Positions 28,975-37,562 of a stretch of DNA of 64,000 bases are shown one piece after another. How positions within the stretch are numbered: position 1 is the stretch's first letter; the number at the start of each line of letters is the position of its first letter. Below the pieces are notes generated by a model. It was not told the origin of the DNA. It saw only the letters and a program-made list of their open reading frames with translations, and made no database searches. The stretch is from Shewanella marina JCM 15074 (lineage in GTDB: Bacteria; Pseudomonadota; Gammaproteobacteria; Enterobacterales; Shewanellaceae): NCBI RefSeq assembly GCF_000614975.1, contig NZ_BALM01000002.1, positions 62,001 through 126,000 of the forward strand. Direction: 5' to 3'. Position numbers and translations under genes: made by a program.

Positions 28975-31101
28975 ATGCTTTTTACCCGTTCAACGATTGC
29001 TCACGCAGTCTCATCCGTGCTCTTATTTACCCCCATGTTAGCTGTTGCTGACGATAAACAAGATATTGAAGTGATTACGGTGACTTCTGATTTTAGAGAA
29101 ACCACCTTAGCGCAAACCCCAACCAGTGTCTCTGTGATTGATGCACAGCAGATTAAAGATGAAGGGGCGCAACATTTTGAAGATATTCTCAATTCATTTG
29201 CCAATTTAAATTGGTCTGGTGGCAGTTCTCGTCCCAAGTATTTTCAAATTCGTGGTGTGGGTGAGCAAGAACAATATCTTGGCGCGCCTAACTCATCAGT
29301 CGGTTATATCTTTGATGATATTGATTTATCTGGTCTAGGCATGGTTGCCAGCATGTATGATTTACAACAAGCTGAAGTTTTAAGAGGCCCACAGGGAACC
29401 CGTTTTGGTGCCAATGCACTTGCTGGGGTTATCTATCTTAAAAGTAACGATCCAACTGAATATTTTGAACATGGCGGTAAGGTCAGTGTCGGTAATGATC
29501 AATTGACGACCTTTAGCGGTTATAGCTCTGGTCCTTTAACTGACTCTGGTAATTTGTTATACCGAGTGGCATTAGAGCAACATAATCAAAACGGTTATCG
29601 TGACAATATCTATTTAAATCGTGATGATACTAATGAGCGAGATGAGCTATCACTACGCGCTAAGCTTCGTTGGTTGGCAAGCGACGATTTACAATTCGAT
29701 TTAACGTTGTTACATGCCGATTTCAATAATGGCTACGATGCATGGACATTAGATAATAATGGTTTTGAAACCACAACAGATGAACCCGGTAAGGATAGCC
29801 AACGTACCAGTGGTGCGGGTTTAAAAGTCAGTTATCAGGGCATAGATGGCGCTAACTTAACGTCTTTAACGTCTATTGCTAAGACCGAACATCATCATGG
29901 CTATGATGGCGACTGGTCTAATCCAGATTATTGGGCGGGTAAATTATGTGGCGCTGAACCTTGTGAATATGACTATACATGGAATAAACGTGGTGATCGT
30001 CAAACCCTGTCACAAGAGCTGCGTTTAAGTTCTGATGAAAATGGCAAAATATGGCATGACTCAACTGATTGGTTGGTCGGGATTTATGCCATGAAACTGA
30101 CCGAAGACAATCACACCATCGAGCTGTATAACGCTTGGCCAGATGAGTTAGAGGCTAAGTATGAAGCTGAAAACTATGCTGTATTTGGTCAATTAGACAG
30201 TGATTTAGGCCATGATTTTAGTTTATCCATTGGCATACGATTTGAGCAACGTGAAAGTGAATATCGAGATAGCGCAGGTGATCATTTTGACCCGAGTGAA
30301 AATATGTGGGGCGGTCATATTGCTTTAGCAAAACAATTTAGCACTGAACAGCAGGGCTATATTCGTGTTGCTCGCGGTTATAAAGCGGGTGGCTTTAATA
30401 TGTCACTGCCGACAGAGTTAAGCGATAAGAAAGAGTATGACACTGAAATATTATATAACTATGAAATTGGTTTAAAATCATCATGGTTAGGCGGTGATGC
30501 TCAGACTAACTTGGCGGTATTTTTTATGCAGCGTCAAGATCAGCAAGTGGCAGCATCCACTCAAGATCCCGTTGAGCCTCAAAAGTTTATTCTTTATACC
30601 GAGAATGCGGGCAGCTCACATAATTATGGCGCTGAAATTGATGGTCAATGGCAGCTTAATAGTAATTTAAAAGTGTATGGTAGCTTAGGCTGGTTAGAAA
30701 CCGCCTATGGTGATTATATCTATCAAGATAAATATGGCGGCTTTATCGATTTATCTGGCCGTAAACTCGCTCATTCACCACGTTGGAGTTACAGTTTAGG
30801 TACGACCTATGTGACTGATTCCGGTTGGTTTATTAATATGAGTGGGGCAGGCAAATCGGCGTTTTACTATTCAGACAGTAATGATTCACAATCATCGTCA
30901 TACACTATATTTAATGCCAAACTAGGTTATGAAACTGAGCGTTGGTCTGCTTATTTATGGGGCCGAAACTTATTTGATAAACACTATGGAGTACGTGGTT
31001 TCTATTTTGGCAACGAACCCGATATCGATTGGGCGGATAAACAATATATTCGTTTTGGCGATCCACGCCAGTTTGGTATGACGTTAAGTATCGATTTTTA
31101 A
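28975..31101 (+). CDS. TPP-regulated TonB-dependent outer-membrane receptor, probably for thiamine
   Basis: The 708-residue precursor has a signal peptide (residues 1-26, ending MLAVADD), a TonB-box-like IEVITVTSD, a plug domain (PTSVSVIDAQQIKDEG, EVLRGPQGTRFGANALAGVI) and a C-terminal beta-barrel with the terminal strand FGMTLSIDF ending in aromatic phenylalanine. ATG 28975 sits behind GAGG; the longer frame from 28939 would lack a signal peptide and span the riboswitch hairpin. The leader TPP riboswitch and the downstream YkoF-like, PnuT and ThiK genes argue that the ligand is thiamine or a precursor or phosphate ester. Direct transport evidence is lacking. Confidence 0.88.
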   Translation: MLFTRSTIAHAVSSVLLFTPMLAVADDKQDIEVITVTSDFRETTLAQTPTSVSVIDAQQIKDEGAQHFEDILNSFANLNWSGGSSRPKYFQIRGVGEQEQYLGAPNSSVGYIFDDIDLSGLGMVASMYDLQQAEVLRGPQGTRFGANALAGVIYLKSNDPTEYFEHGGKVSVGNDQLTTFSGYSSGPLTDSGNLLYRVALEQHNQNGYRDNIYLNRDDTNERDELSLRAKLRWLASDDLQFDLTLLHADFNNGYDAWTLDNNGFETTTDEPGKDSQRTSGAGLKVSYQGIDGANLTSLTSIAKTEHHHGYDGDWSNPDYWAGKLCGAEPCEYDYTWNKRGDRQTLSQELRLSSDENGKIWHDSTDWLVGIYAMKLTEDNHTIELYNAWPDELEAKYEAENYAVFGQLDSDLGHDFSLSIGIRFEQRESEYRDSAGDHFDPSENMWGGHIALAKQFSTEQQGYIRVARGYKAGGFNMSLPTELSDKKEYDTEILYNYEIGLKSSWLGGDAQTNLAVFFMQRQDQQVAASTQDPVEPQKFILYTENAGSSHNYGAEIDGQWQLNSNLKVYGSLGWLETAYGDYIYQDKYGGFIDLSGRKLAHSPRWSYSLGTTYVTDSGWFINMSGAGKSAFYYSDSNDSQSSSYTIFNAKLGYETERWSAYLWGRNLFDKHYGVRGFYFGNEPDIDWADKQYIRFGDPRQFGMTLSIDF

Positions 31102-31193
31102 TCCAGCGATAATTTTTAGCGCCCCAAACTCGCTGTTGTGATGAACAGTTGGAATGGGGCAAACATATTGTGTAATTGCACTGAGGTAATGTG

Positions 31194-31460
31194 ATGAAAT
31201 TAACTGTAGATATTAGTATGTATCCGTTAAAAACCGATTATATTGAGCCGATTGATTGGTTTATTGCCAGATTAGATGCATACCCTGAAATCAAACGTGT
31301 GACCAATGCGATGTCAACTCAAGTGAGCGGCGATTATGATCAAGTGATGGCAATGCTTGCGACAGAGATGAAAGCCGGTTATGAAAAATGGGGCCGAGCT
31401 GTGTTTGTCTGTAAATTTATTGGGCGCGAGCTTGATTTAGATTATATCCATCAAGTCTAA
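31194..31460 (+). CDS. YkoF-like thiamine/HMP-binding protein
   Basis: The 88-residue protein (LTVDISMYPLKTDYIEPIDWFIARLD, TNAMSTQVSGDYDQVMAML) has the small ferredoxin-like fold of YkoF/MTH1187-type proteins that bind thiamine or its pyrimidine part. It has no signal peptide and so is cytoplasmic. I choose ATG 31194, seven bases after GAGG, over the adjacent GTG 31191. It lies 92 bases after the TonB receptor and 21 bases before pnuT, within the riboswitch-led operon, which supports the thiamine link. A storage or buffering role is inference. Confidence 0.78.
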   Translation: MKLTVDISMYPLKTDYIEPIDWFIARLDAYPEIKRVTNAMSTQVSGDYDQVMAMLATEMKAGYEKWGRAVFVCKFIGRELDLDYIHQV

Positions 31461-31481
31461 GCCCAGCAGGTATAGGTATTC

Positions 31482-32132
31482 ATGACTGATTTTTGGCTGT
31501 TATTAAATGGCACTGTCGACAGTGCTTTTGGTGAAATTGCAATAATGACCCTATGGGAAATTGTTGCTGTGATTTTGGCTATCGCGTATTTGTGGCTAGC
31601 AATGAAAGCCAGTATTTGGTGTTGGCCTGCAGCTTTATTTAGCACTGCTATTTATACTGTTTTATTTTGGAATGTCGCTCTACTCATGGAGTCATTGCTA
31701 AATGTATATTATATGGTGATGGCGATTTATGGTTTTTGGATGTGGACGCGAGGTGGTAAACAACATCATGGTGTTGAAATCATTTCATGGTCATGGCAAC
31801 GACATTTATTGCTCTGTGTGGTGACCGCTGTGATTGCCTTGGCGGTGGGCTATTTTATGGCTAATCATACCCATGCTTCGTTCCCCTATTTAGATGCGGC
31901 GACCAGTTGTTTTGCGGTAATGACGACGTATTTAGTGGCAAAAAAAGTCCTTGAGAATTGGTTTTATTGGGTTGTGATAGATCTTATTTCAATTTATCTA
32001 TATTTTAGTAAAGGCCTGTTTTTAACCTCTATTTTGTTTGTTTTTTATGTAGGGATGGCCGTAGCAGGGTATTTCTTATGGCGTAGCCATATGGAGCAAC
32101 AACAAGATAATCAAATCGCAATACAGGATTAA
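31482..32132 (+). CDS. pnuT: PnuC-family thiamine transporter PnuT
   Basis: The 216-residue membrane protein has about seven hydrophobic helices and the PnuC family pattern. MTLWEIVAVILAIAYLWLAM leads the first, SIWCWPAALFSTAIYTVLFW the second, and YMVMAIYGFWMWTRGG holds the conserved tryptophans that stack on the vitamin. The last part, NWFYWVVIDLISIYLY, is also conserved. Members next to TPP riboswitches or thiamine kinase genes are the thiamine-specific type PnuT, which moves the uncharged vitamin by facilitated diffusion and relies on phosphorylation to trap it. It lies two bases before the thiamine kinase gene. Confidence 0.9.
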   Translation: MTDFWLLLNGTVDSAFGEIAIMTLWEIVAVILAIAYLWLAMKASIWCWPAALFSTAIYTVLFWNVALLMESLLNVYYMVMAIYGFWMWTRGGKQHHGVEIISWSWQRHLLLCVVTAVIALAVGYFMANHTHASFPYLDAATSCFAVMTTYLVAKKVLENWFYWVVIDLISIYLYFSKGLFLTSILFVFYVGMAVAGYFLWRSHMEQQQDNQIAIQD

Positions 32133-32134
32133 CC

Positions 32135-33064
32135 ATGTCATTAACGGCTTATAAAAAACAAGCTCTCGCAAAAGCCATTGCTCCGGCAAAACTGGGGGCG
32201 GTGCTTGATATTTCGTTAATGTCTGGCGGCTTAAGTAATCATAATTATATGGTTGAAACCCGTAAGGGCCGGTGGGCTGTTCGGCATAATAGTGATGCGA
32301 GTAATACTATTTGCAATCGGCCCAGTGAGGTGGCTAATTGGCTATTAGCAGAGCAAGTTGGCATTGCACCTAAATTAGTTTGGGTGAGTGAACATCAACA
32401 CTATTATGTGAGCCGTTTTATTAAACAAACCCGACCTTGGAAAAAGCTTAATTGTGAGTCGCAAGAGCCATATTATTGGCCTGGTGCTGAGCGATTATTA
32501 TTAGATTTGTTGCTAAAATTACAGCAACTACCACTGCCGGATAATGTGTTTAGCATGTTCGGCCAGTTTCAAGCATATCAACAACAGTTACAGCGTCTGG
32601 CCGTGCTTAATCAGCATTCCCGCTGGCAACATGCTTATCAAGAGTTGCAAGAGCTAGATGCTCAGGTACGTGCTGGTTTAACTGGGCTGCAAGCTTGCTT
32701 AATCAAACCGCAATATTGTCATCGCGATTTAAACAGCAACAATTTGTTATTTAGTAAACAACAACTCTATTGTATCGATTTTGAATATGCTTGTGCATCG
32801 CATCCACTTTATGAGTTGGCAGTGGTTCTTTGCAGCCATCAATTAAGCACTAATCAACAGCAGTGGTTGATTGAAAACTATCTTATGTCACATCCAAACT
32901 TAACGCCAAACAGTGGTGCTCAGTTAACTTCGGCTATCGATTGTTATTGGTATTTTTGTTGTTGTTGGGCGTTGCAAATGGCTGCTGCATGTCCGCCAAA
33001 GCAAGCTGATGATTTTTTGCAATGGTTTGATAATTATTTGTTAAAGTTGAAAATAAATAGTTAA
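32135..33064 (+). CDS. thiK: Thiamine kinase-like phosphotransferase
   Basis: The 309-residue protein has the aminoglycoside phosphotransferase/choline kinase fold. An N-terminal SGGLSNHNYMVET nucleotide loop comes first, then the catalytic loop YCHRDLNSNNLLF with the Brenner-type H-x-D-x4-N, and the Mg motif CIDFEYACASHP. ThiK phosphorylates thiamine to thiamine phosphate; placement directly after pnuT and downstream of a TPP riboswitch supports that substrate. E. coli ThiK has 274 residues, so this form is somewhat longer. It probably traps imported thiamine in the cytoplasm. Confidence 0.86.
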   Translation: MSLTAYKKQALAKAIAPAKLGAVLDISLMSGGLSNHNYMVETRKGRWAVRHNSDASNTICNRPSEVANWLLAEQVGIAPKLVWVSEHQHYYVSRFIKQTRPWKKLNCESQEPYYWPGAERLLLDLLLKLQQLPLPDNVFSMFGQFQAYQQQLQRLAVLNQHSRWQHAYQELQELDAQVRAGLTGLQACLIKPQYCHRDLNSNNLLFSKQQLYCIDFEYACASHPLYELAVVLCSHQLSTNQQQWLIENYLMSHPNLTPNSGAQLTSAIDCYWYFCCCWALQMAAACPPKQADDFLQWFDNYLLKLKINS

Positions 33065-33107
33065 TGTGCTTTGATTTTACTTTTATAGGTTATTTAAAGG
33101 TTGAATC

Positions 33108-33947
33108 ATGCGCAAGCTAATTATTGGTTGTTGTTTTCTTATGTTAGCGGGCTGCTCAACTAAATGGAGTTATTATTTTCTTGATTGGGCTATTGAGTGG
33201 GAGATGGCTGAATATGTCGAGCTAAACTCACAACAAGAGCAACAATTTGAAGAGATGCTGACTGAATTTCTCATTTGGCATAAGCAGCATGAGTTACCTT
33301 TGTATGTCGAACATCTGCGTCGTTTTTCCACCGAAATAAACCAACAAACCCTTTCTGCCGAAATGTGGTCACAACATGTTGTTGATGCCAAAGCACACTG
33401 GTATCGATTATTTCAATATGGCCTGCCTAAGCTGCTGCCAATGGCCGTGTCATATTCAGATCCGCAAGTGTCACAAATCATGATGAAGTTAAATCAAGAT
33501 CAGCAAGAACTTGTTGAAGAATATGAGCCTAAGTCTGAACAAGAGTTGATTGAAGACGCCAATGATAATATTCAGCAGCAGCTAGAAGATTGGACTGGTT
33601 CAGTATCGGACGAGCAAATCGCCATCATTGCTAATTATAATCGAGTAAAAGTCTCTACATTGGCGATGTGGCTGAATTACCGACAAGAGTGGGTAAGGCA
33701 GATGCAGTTTGCGTTAGAAGAACGCGATAATAAAGCGTTATTAGAACAGCGATTAACACTGTTAATGACAGAACCAGAGCGACTTAGACCCGCTGAATAT
33801 CAACAACAGCTAGTGAATAATAGTTTGTTATTTGGCGAGATGTTAATTCAGTTACGCCGTAGTTTTAGTGCAAAGCAATTGCAATATTTTAATCAAAAGC
33901 TCAATGAGTTAATTACAGATTTAGACGAATTAAGTCAACAAGACTGA
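33108..33947 (+). CDS. DUF6279 family lipoprotein
   Basis: This 279-residue product begins MRKLIIGCCFLMLAGC with lipobox cysteine at residue 16, directly followed by STKWSYYFLDWAIEWEMAEYVELNSQQ, the conserved start of this family. The rest is almost entirely helical and rich in glutamine, glutamate and leucine. No enzymatic motif is seen, and function is unknown. It lies 43 bases after thiK on the same strand, and may or may not be in that operon. The mature protein is likely anchored in the outer membrane facing the periplasm. Confidence 0.78.
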   Translation: MRKLIIGCCFLMLAGCSTKWSYYFLDWAIEWEMAEYVELNSQQEQQFEEMLTEFLIWHKQHELPLYVEHLRRFSTEINQQTLSAEMWSQHVVDAKAHWYRLFQYGLPKLLPMAVSYSDPQVSQIMMKLNQDQQELVEEYEPKSEQELIEDANDNIQQQLEDWTGSVSDEQIAIIANYNRVKVSTLAMWLNYRQEWVRQMQFALEERDNKALLEQRLTLLMTEPERLRPAEYQQQLVNNSLLFGEMLIQLRRSFSAKQLQYFNQKLNELITDLDELSQQD

Positions 33948-34012
33948 AAGAAACTCGAACACACTCAGGTCTTAATTGTTAACATTTACATAACGATGAT
34001 AAAGGATGCTGT

Positions 34013-34606
34013 ATGTCAATCAGTACTATTTACTTTAAACTTGTGGCGAAACTTTCTCAGCTTGATGGTTTGGCGCCGTTAGCAATCCGAATTTATCTTG
34101 CTCCCGTGCTACTGCAAGCAGGTTACAATAAATTGACCAATTTTGAAGATATTGTGGCATGGTTTGGTAACTCAGAATGGGGCTTAGGTTTACCTTTCCC
34201 TGAAGTAATGGCTGCTTTGGCAACAGGAACCGAGCTTTTTGGCGCGATTCTCTTGCTACTAGGACTTGCGACTCGCTTGGTCGCTATTCCAATGATGATC
34301 ACCATGTTGGTTGCAGCATTTGCAGTACATTGGCCTAATGGTTGGTTAGCGATTGCGGATAATAGCTCATGGTTAGCCAATGAGCGTGTTAGTGAGGCCG
34401 CCGAGAAATTGGCGACGGCGAAACAAATTTTAGCGCAATACGGTAATTATGATTGGTTAACAAGCTCTGGTAATTTTGTGATTCTTAATAATGGTATCGA
34501 GTTTTCAATCACCTATTTTGTGATGTTACTGGTGTTGTTTATGTATGGTGGTGGCCGTTACTTTAGTATCGATTATTGGATTGCGCGTAAACATATAAAA
34601 AGCTAG
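34013..34606 (+). CDS. DoxX family membrane protein
   Basis: The 197-residue protein has four or five hydrophobic helices and typical DoxX segments: LAIRIYLAPVLLQAGYNKL, FPEVMAALATGTELFGAILLLLGLATR, and MMITMLVAAFAVHWPNGW. A loop of about 40 residues (RVSEAAEKLATAKQIL) interrupts the family before the last helix. Family members are inner-membrane proteins with poorly defined redox or sulphur-related roles. ATG 34013 has an AAAGGA site. It is flanked by a terminator and is likely monocistronic. Confidence 0.85.
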   Translation: MSISTIYFKLVAKLSQLDGLAPLAIRIYLAPVLLQAGYNKLTNFEDIVAWFGNSEWGLGLPFPEVMAALATGTELFGAILLLLGLATRLVAIPMMITMLVAAFAVHWPNGWLAIADNSSWLANERVSEAAEKLATAKQILAQYGNYDWLTSSGNFVILNNGIEFSITYFVMLLVLFMYGGGRYFSIDYWIARKHIKS

Positions 34607-34625
34607 TTGTTCGAATTTCTAAATT

Positions 34626-34653
34626 GGCTCAATCTAATATTGAGCCTTTTTTA
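34626..34653 (+). terminator. Intrinsic terminator of the DoxX gene
   Basis: GGCTCAAT and ATTGAGCC (34626-34633 and 34639-34646) form a perfect 8-bp stem with five-base loop followed by six T. Confidence 0.92.
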
Positions 34654-34735
34654 TTGCTATTTTTTATTGTTCTAATTAGCTAAAAGATCATATAGTTATC
34701 AACATTATAGCAATGTTGATAAATAAGGACGATTT

Positions 34736-35284
34736 ATGGATGCTGTAGCGTTATTATTAAATCGACAATCATGTCCAAGATTACAAGCACCTGCACCATC
34801 AGCTGAACAGCTTGATATCATTTTTGCTGCGGCTGCGCGAGTTCCCGATCATTTAGGCTTACAGCCTTATCAATTCATTGTCGCTGAGCAAGAGGGACTC
34901 ACTAAATTAGGTGAAATTTTTGCATTAGCGGCTAAACGTGAAGGTCAACCAGATGAAGTGATTAACAGAGCTGCGCAATTACCCCATCGTGCGCCAATGG
35001 TTATTGTGATCAGTGCCAAACCGATTAAACATAATAAAGTGCCTGAAATAGAACAAGTGATTACCGCGGGGTGTGCCGCAATGGCGATGCAGCAAGCTGC
35101 GTTTGCACAAGGGTTAGGTGCCGTGTGGCGCAGTGGCAGTTATGCCTTTAATGATGATGTAAAGCAAGCATTAGGGCTTGAATCTAATGAGCATATTGTT
35201 GGATTTTTATATTTAGGAACGCAGGTTATATCAGCACCAATCAAAGCAAGCAAAGATATTACACAACAGATTCGATACTTATAA
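34736..35284 (+). CDS. ydjA: YdjA-like nitroreductase family flavoprotein
   Basis: The 182-residue protein is nearly identical in length to E. coli YdjA (183) and shows the minimal nitroreductase fold. An N-terminal LLLNRQSCPRLQAPAPS arginine-serine segment (for FMN phosphate) is followed by ARVPDHLGLQPYQFIV, AGCAAMAMQQAAFAQGLGAVWRSG and GFLYLGT near the end. It likely binds FMN and uses NAD(P)H to reduce nitro or quinone compounds; the physiological substrate is unknown. The start ATG 34736 follows AAGGACG. It stands 37 bases before a GNAT gene. Confidence 0.88.
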   Translation: MDAVALLLNRQSCPRLQAPAPSAEQLDIIFAAAARVPDHLGLQPYQFIVAEQEGLTKLGEIFALAAKREGQPDEVINRAAQLPHRAPMVIVISAKPIKHNKVPEIEQVITAGCAAMAMQQAAFAQGLGAVWRSGSYAFNDDVKQALGLESNEHIVGFLYLGTQVISAPIKASKDITQQIRYL

Positions 35285-35320
35285 TACCTAAAGCAACCTG
35301 CCTAGTTGAGGAAATATACA

Positions 35321-35911
35321 ATGTTGACCGATATTGATGGCTGTATCCCGGGTGATTTAGTGGTGTTAGAGCCATTAACATTAGAACATGTCGCGGCATT
35401 ATCATTAGCTGTTGCTGATGGTGAGTTATGGCACTTGTGGTATACCAATATACCGCGACCATCAGATATGAAAAATTATATCTGTGATGCGTTGCACCAA
35501 GAGGATAGGGGAGAAGGGTTAGCCTTTGTTGTGCGTGAACGCAGTTCTGGCATTATTGTTGGCACCACTCGTATCTGTAATTGGGAACAAGAGCATCGAC
35601 GTCTAGAGATTGGTTACACTTGGTATGCTAAAAGTGCACAGCGCAAAGGACTAAATGTTGAAACTTCATTATTATTGTTAAGTTATGCTTTTGAAACCTT
35701 AGATGTCATGGCCGTTGAATATCGTACTCATTGGAATAATGAAGCCGCCAGAGAGGCTATTAGCAGGCTCGGGGCACAACAAGATGGCGTGTTGCGTAAT
35801 CATCGTATATTAAATGACGGCACAGTACGTGACACCGTTGTATATTCAATAATTGAATCTGAATGGCCTGAAGTCAAAGCTCACCTAAAACAGCGCTTAA
35901 TGAATAGCTAA
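35321..35911 (+). CDS. GNAT family N-acetyltransferase (RimJ/RimL-like)
   Basis: This 196-residue protein has the acetyl-CoA-binding GNAT core: FVVRERSSGIIVGTTRICNWEQ, then RRLEIGYTWYAKSAQRKGLNVETSLLLLSYAFETL and VEYRTHWNNEAAREAISRLGAQQDGVLRNHRI, the RimJ/RimL/YjcK-type pattern. The Q/R-x-x-G/A loop is represented by AQRKGLN. The acceptor, protein N-terminus or small molecule, is unknown. I choose ATG 35321, seven bases after GAGGAAA; a TTG at 35306 would be an alternative extension. It follows the nitroreductase gene by 36 bases and is probably cotranscribed. Confidence 0.85.
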   Translation: MLTDIDGCIPGDLVVLEPLTLEHVAALSLAVADGELWHLWYTNIPRPSDMKNYICDALHQEDRGEGLAFVVRERSSGIIVGTTRICNWEQEHRRLEIGYTWYAKSAQRKGLNVETSLLLLSYAFETLDVMAVEYRTHWNNEAAREAISRLGAQQDGVLRNHRILNDGTVRDTVVYSIIESEWPEVKAHLKQRLMNS

Positions 35912-35986
35912 ATTAGCAATGGCTGGTTACATAATTGGTTAAATCATCTACACTTATCTTTACATTAATGGTAAGGATAAGTGATT

Positions 35987-36391
35987 ATGATTAAACAAGT
36001 TAGTGCAGCATTGTTCGTGGTGGTGACTACACCATTATGTTACGCCAATGAGGCAACGGATAAATTCGTCAATGAACTTTTAAATTGTAGTGCTTACTAC
36101 CAAATCACCTCACAAGCATTAAGCCAACTTGATGCCCCACAAATGAAAAATGTAGCACAACGTTTGAGTCAAGATGCTGATAAAGCACTGGAACTCGCGC
36201 AGCAATATCAACCAGATAGCAATCTTACCGAGTCATTAGCACAAGCCAAACAAGCGCAAATTGCGACCATGAAAAATGCCAAAGATTTAGGGCATTTGAT
36301 GGCGCGCTACAAAGACAGTTGTAAAACCAGTATCACTGATCCTCAAGCTCGCTTAGATTATTGGTCAATGGCGACCATGAAAGTATATTAG
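35987..36391 (+). CDS. Small exported protein of unknown function
   Basis: The 134-residue product has a cleavable signal (MIKQVSAALFVVVTTPLCYAN, cut likely after YA) and a helical mature domain with LLNCSAYYQITSQAL and RYKDSCKTSI, whose two cysteines may form a disulfide in the periplasm. I do not recognise the family. ATG 35987 follows AAGGA by nine bases; the GTG at 35981 is an alternative. The gene stands alone on the plus strand after the GNAT gene. Confidence 0.65.
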   Translation: MIKQVSAALFVVVTTPLCYANEATDKFVNELLNCSAYYQITSQALSQLDAPQMKNVAQRLSQDADKALELAQQYQPDSNLTESLAQAKQAQIATMKNAKDLGHLMARYKDSCKTSITDPQARLDYWSMATMKVY

Positions 36392-36457
36392 CCAGTAATA
36401 AATATTGTCTTAATTTAATCAGTTAATTAATTTCAAATTAATAAGTTAAGAGGTTTA

Positions 36458-36826
36458 ATGAATATTTATTTTATGATTGCAGCATGTGCTGCGCTAACCG
36501 CCGCAATACTATATTTCTATGAATATAAATCCATTCAGCAAACTTTAGGTAGACAACCTGCACTGGTGCTTGGTGCATGTACCATGCAAGGTCTCTTTAT
36601 GCTATTAGCTGCAATTGTCTTTGTGATCTGTGCATTTGAACAGATGCAGTATATGTATGCATTTAGTATTACCTTATTTATTGCTTTGTATTTTAGTTTA
36701 TTTGCGGTATGGCGAATATTTGCTGCTAGTGAACAAAACAAACAAGACCCTCAAGGGTATTGGCATTATATCTGGGGATTATATTTCTCAATTAGTATTG
36801 TCAGTTTGTGTGGTTTGTTGCAGTAA
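36458..36826 (+). CDS. Small inner-membrane protein of unknown function
   Basis: The 122-residue product has four hydrophobic stretches (about residues 3-21, 37-61, 66-87 and 104-120) with a short hydrophilic loop containing ASEQNKQDPQGYW. There is no recognisable motif. It begins at ATG 36458 after AAGAGG and lies 67 bases past the exported protein gene. It is convergent with a minus-strand lipoprotein across a strong hairpin. Confidence 0.6.
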   Translation: MNIYFMIAACAALTAAILYFYEYKSIQQTLGRQPALVLGACTMQGLFMLLAAIVFVICAFEQMQYMYAFSITLFIALYFSLFAVWRIFAASEQNKQDPQGYWHYIWGLYFSISIVSLCGLLQ

Positions 36827-36847
36827 CCAGCTTATTGCGATTTAAGC

Positions 36848-36878
36848 CAATTGAATCTTGCGGTACAAGATTCAATTG
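36848..36878. terminator. Bidirectional hairpin between convergent small genes
   Basis: CAATTGAATCTTG and CAAGATTCAATTG (36848-36860 and 36866-36878) form a perfect 13-bp stem with a five-base loop. It sits between the stops of two convergent genes, so it probably terminates both, although long T tracts are missing. Confidence 0.7.
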
Positions 36879-36886
36879 CCGATTGG

Positions 36887-37321
36887 CTATAACAAAAGGA
36901 TATTGGTTTTAGTCAGTGACACATGCGGTGGAAGTTGTGGGTCGATGATTTCCCAACCGCGTTCTGTGTGCGTTAAATTAAACGTAATAAACTGATGCTC
37001 AACTTCTGATGTTTGATACTGCATGCCTGTCATTTGACCTACTACTGAATAATCAACTGTGACTTGTGCAGTGTCACCGACGACTTTAGTGTCGACAATA
37101 TTAAAACTATCAATGACCACAAATTGTTGTTGGTTTGCAATGAGTGTTGATGATGTTGCTGCATCAAACTTGGGACTATATTTGAGCCTTTCTCCGTTAA
37201 AATCCATTAAACAATATTGATAAACTTGATCAAACACAATTTTAGATTGTACTGCATTGTCAGGAATGCAGCCTAAAATGGTAAAGCCTAATCCTATAAG
37301 GCCAAGTTGTTCTTTTTTCAT
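36887..37321 (-). CDS. Predicted lipoprotein of unknown function
   Basis: The 144-residue product begins MKKEQLGLIGLGFTILGC, a lipoprotein signal with cysteine at residue 18. The mature part resembles a small cystatin or NTF2-like beta domain (VVGDTAQVTVDYSVVGQ, VEHQFITFNLTHTERGWEIID), the common layout of periplasmic DUF proteins, but I cannot assign it. It is divergent from ada with a 241-base gap and convergent with a membrane protein gene. Confidence 0.6.
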   Translation of the reverse strand: MKKEQLGLIGLGFTILGCIPDNAVQSKIVFDQVYQYCLMDFNGERLKYSPKFDAATSSTLIANQQQFVVIDSFNIVDTKVVGDTAQVTVDYSVVGQMTGMQYQTSEVEHQFITFNLTHTERGWEIIDPQLPPHVSLTKTNILLL

Positions 37322-37562
37322 GTAATAACACTTAGGTTAATCAGACAGCAAAAGCATTAACTCATGTAACAAAATGTATTGGAATTTATAATTACTAAAG
37401 TTTGAATATAGATCACTGTTTTTATTTAAAAGCGTTATTTATGTACACGCACGTTACTGATTAAAGCCGATTGAAAAAATGGTTGTCAAATTTTCGGTTG
37501 CGACTCTTTTTAATGATAACTATGTTAGTGAGTGATTAATTATTATTGATTACGGAGCTAGC

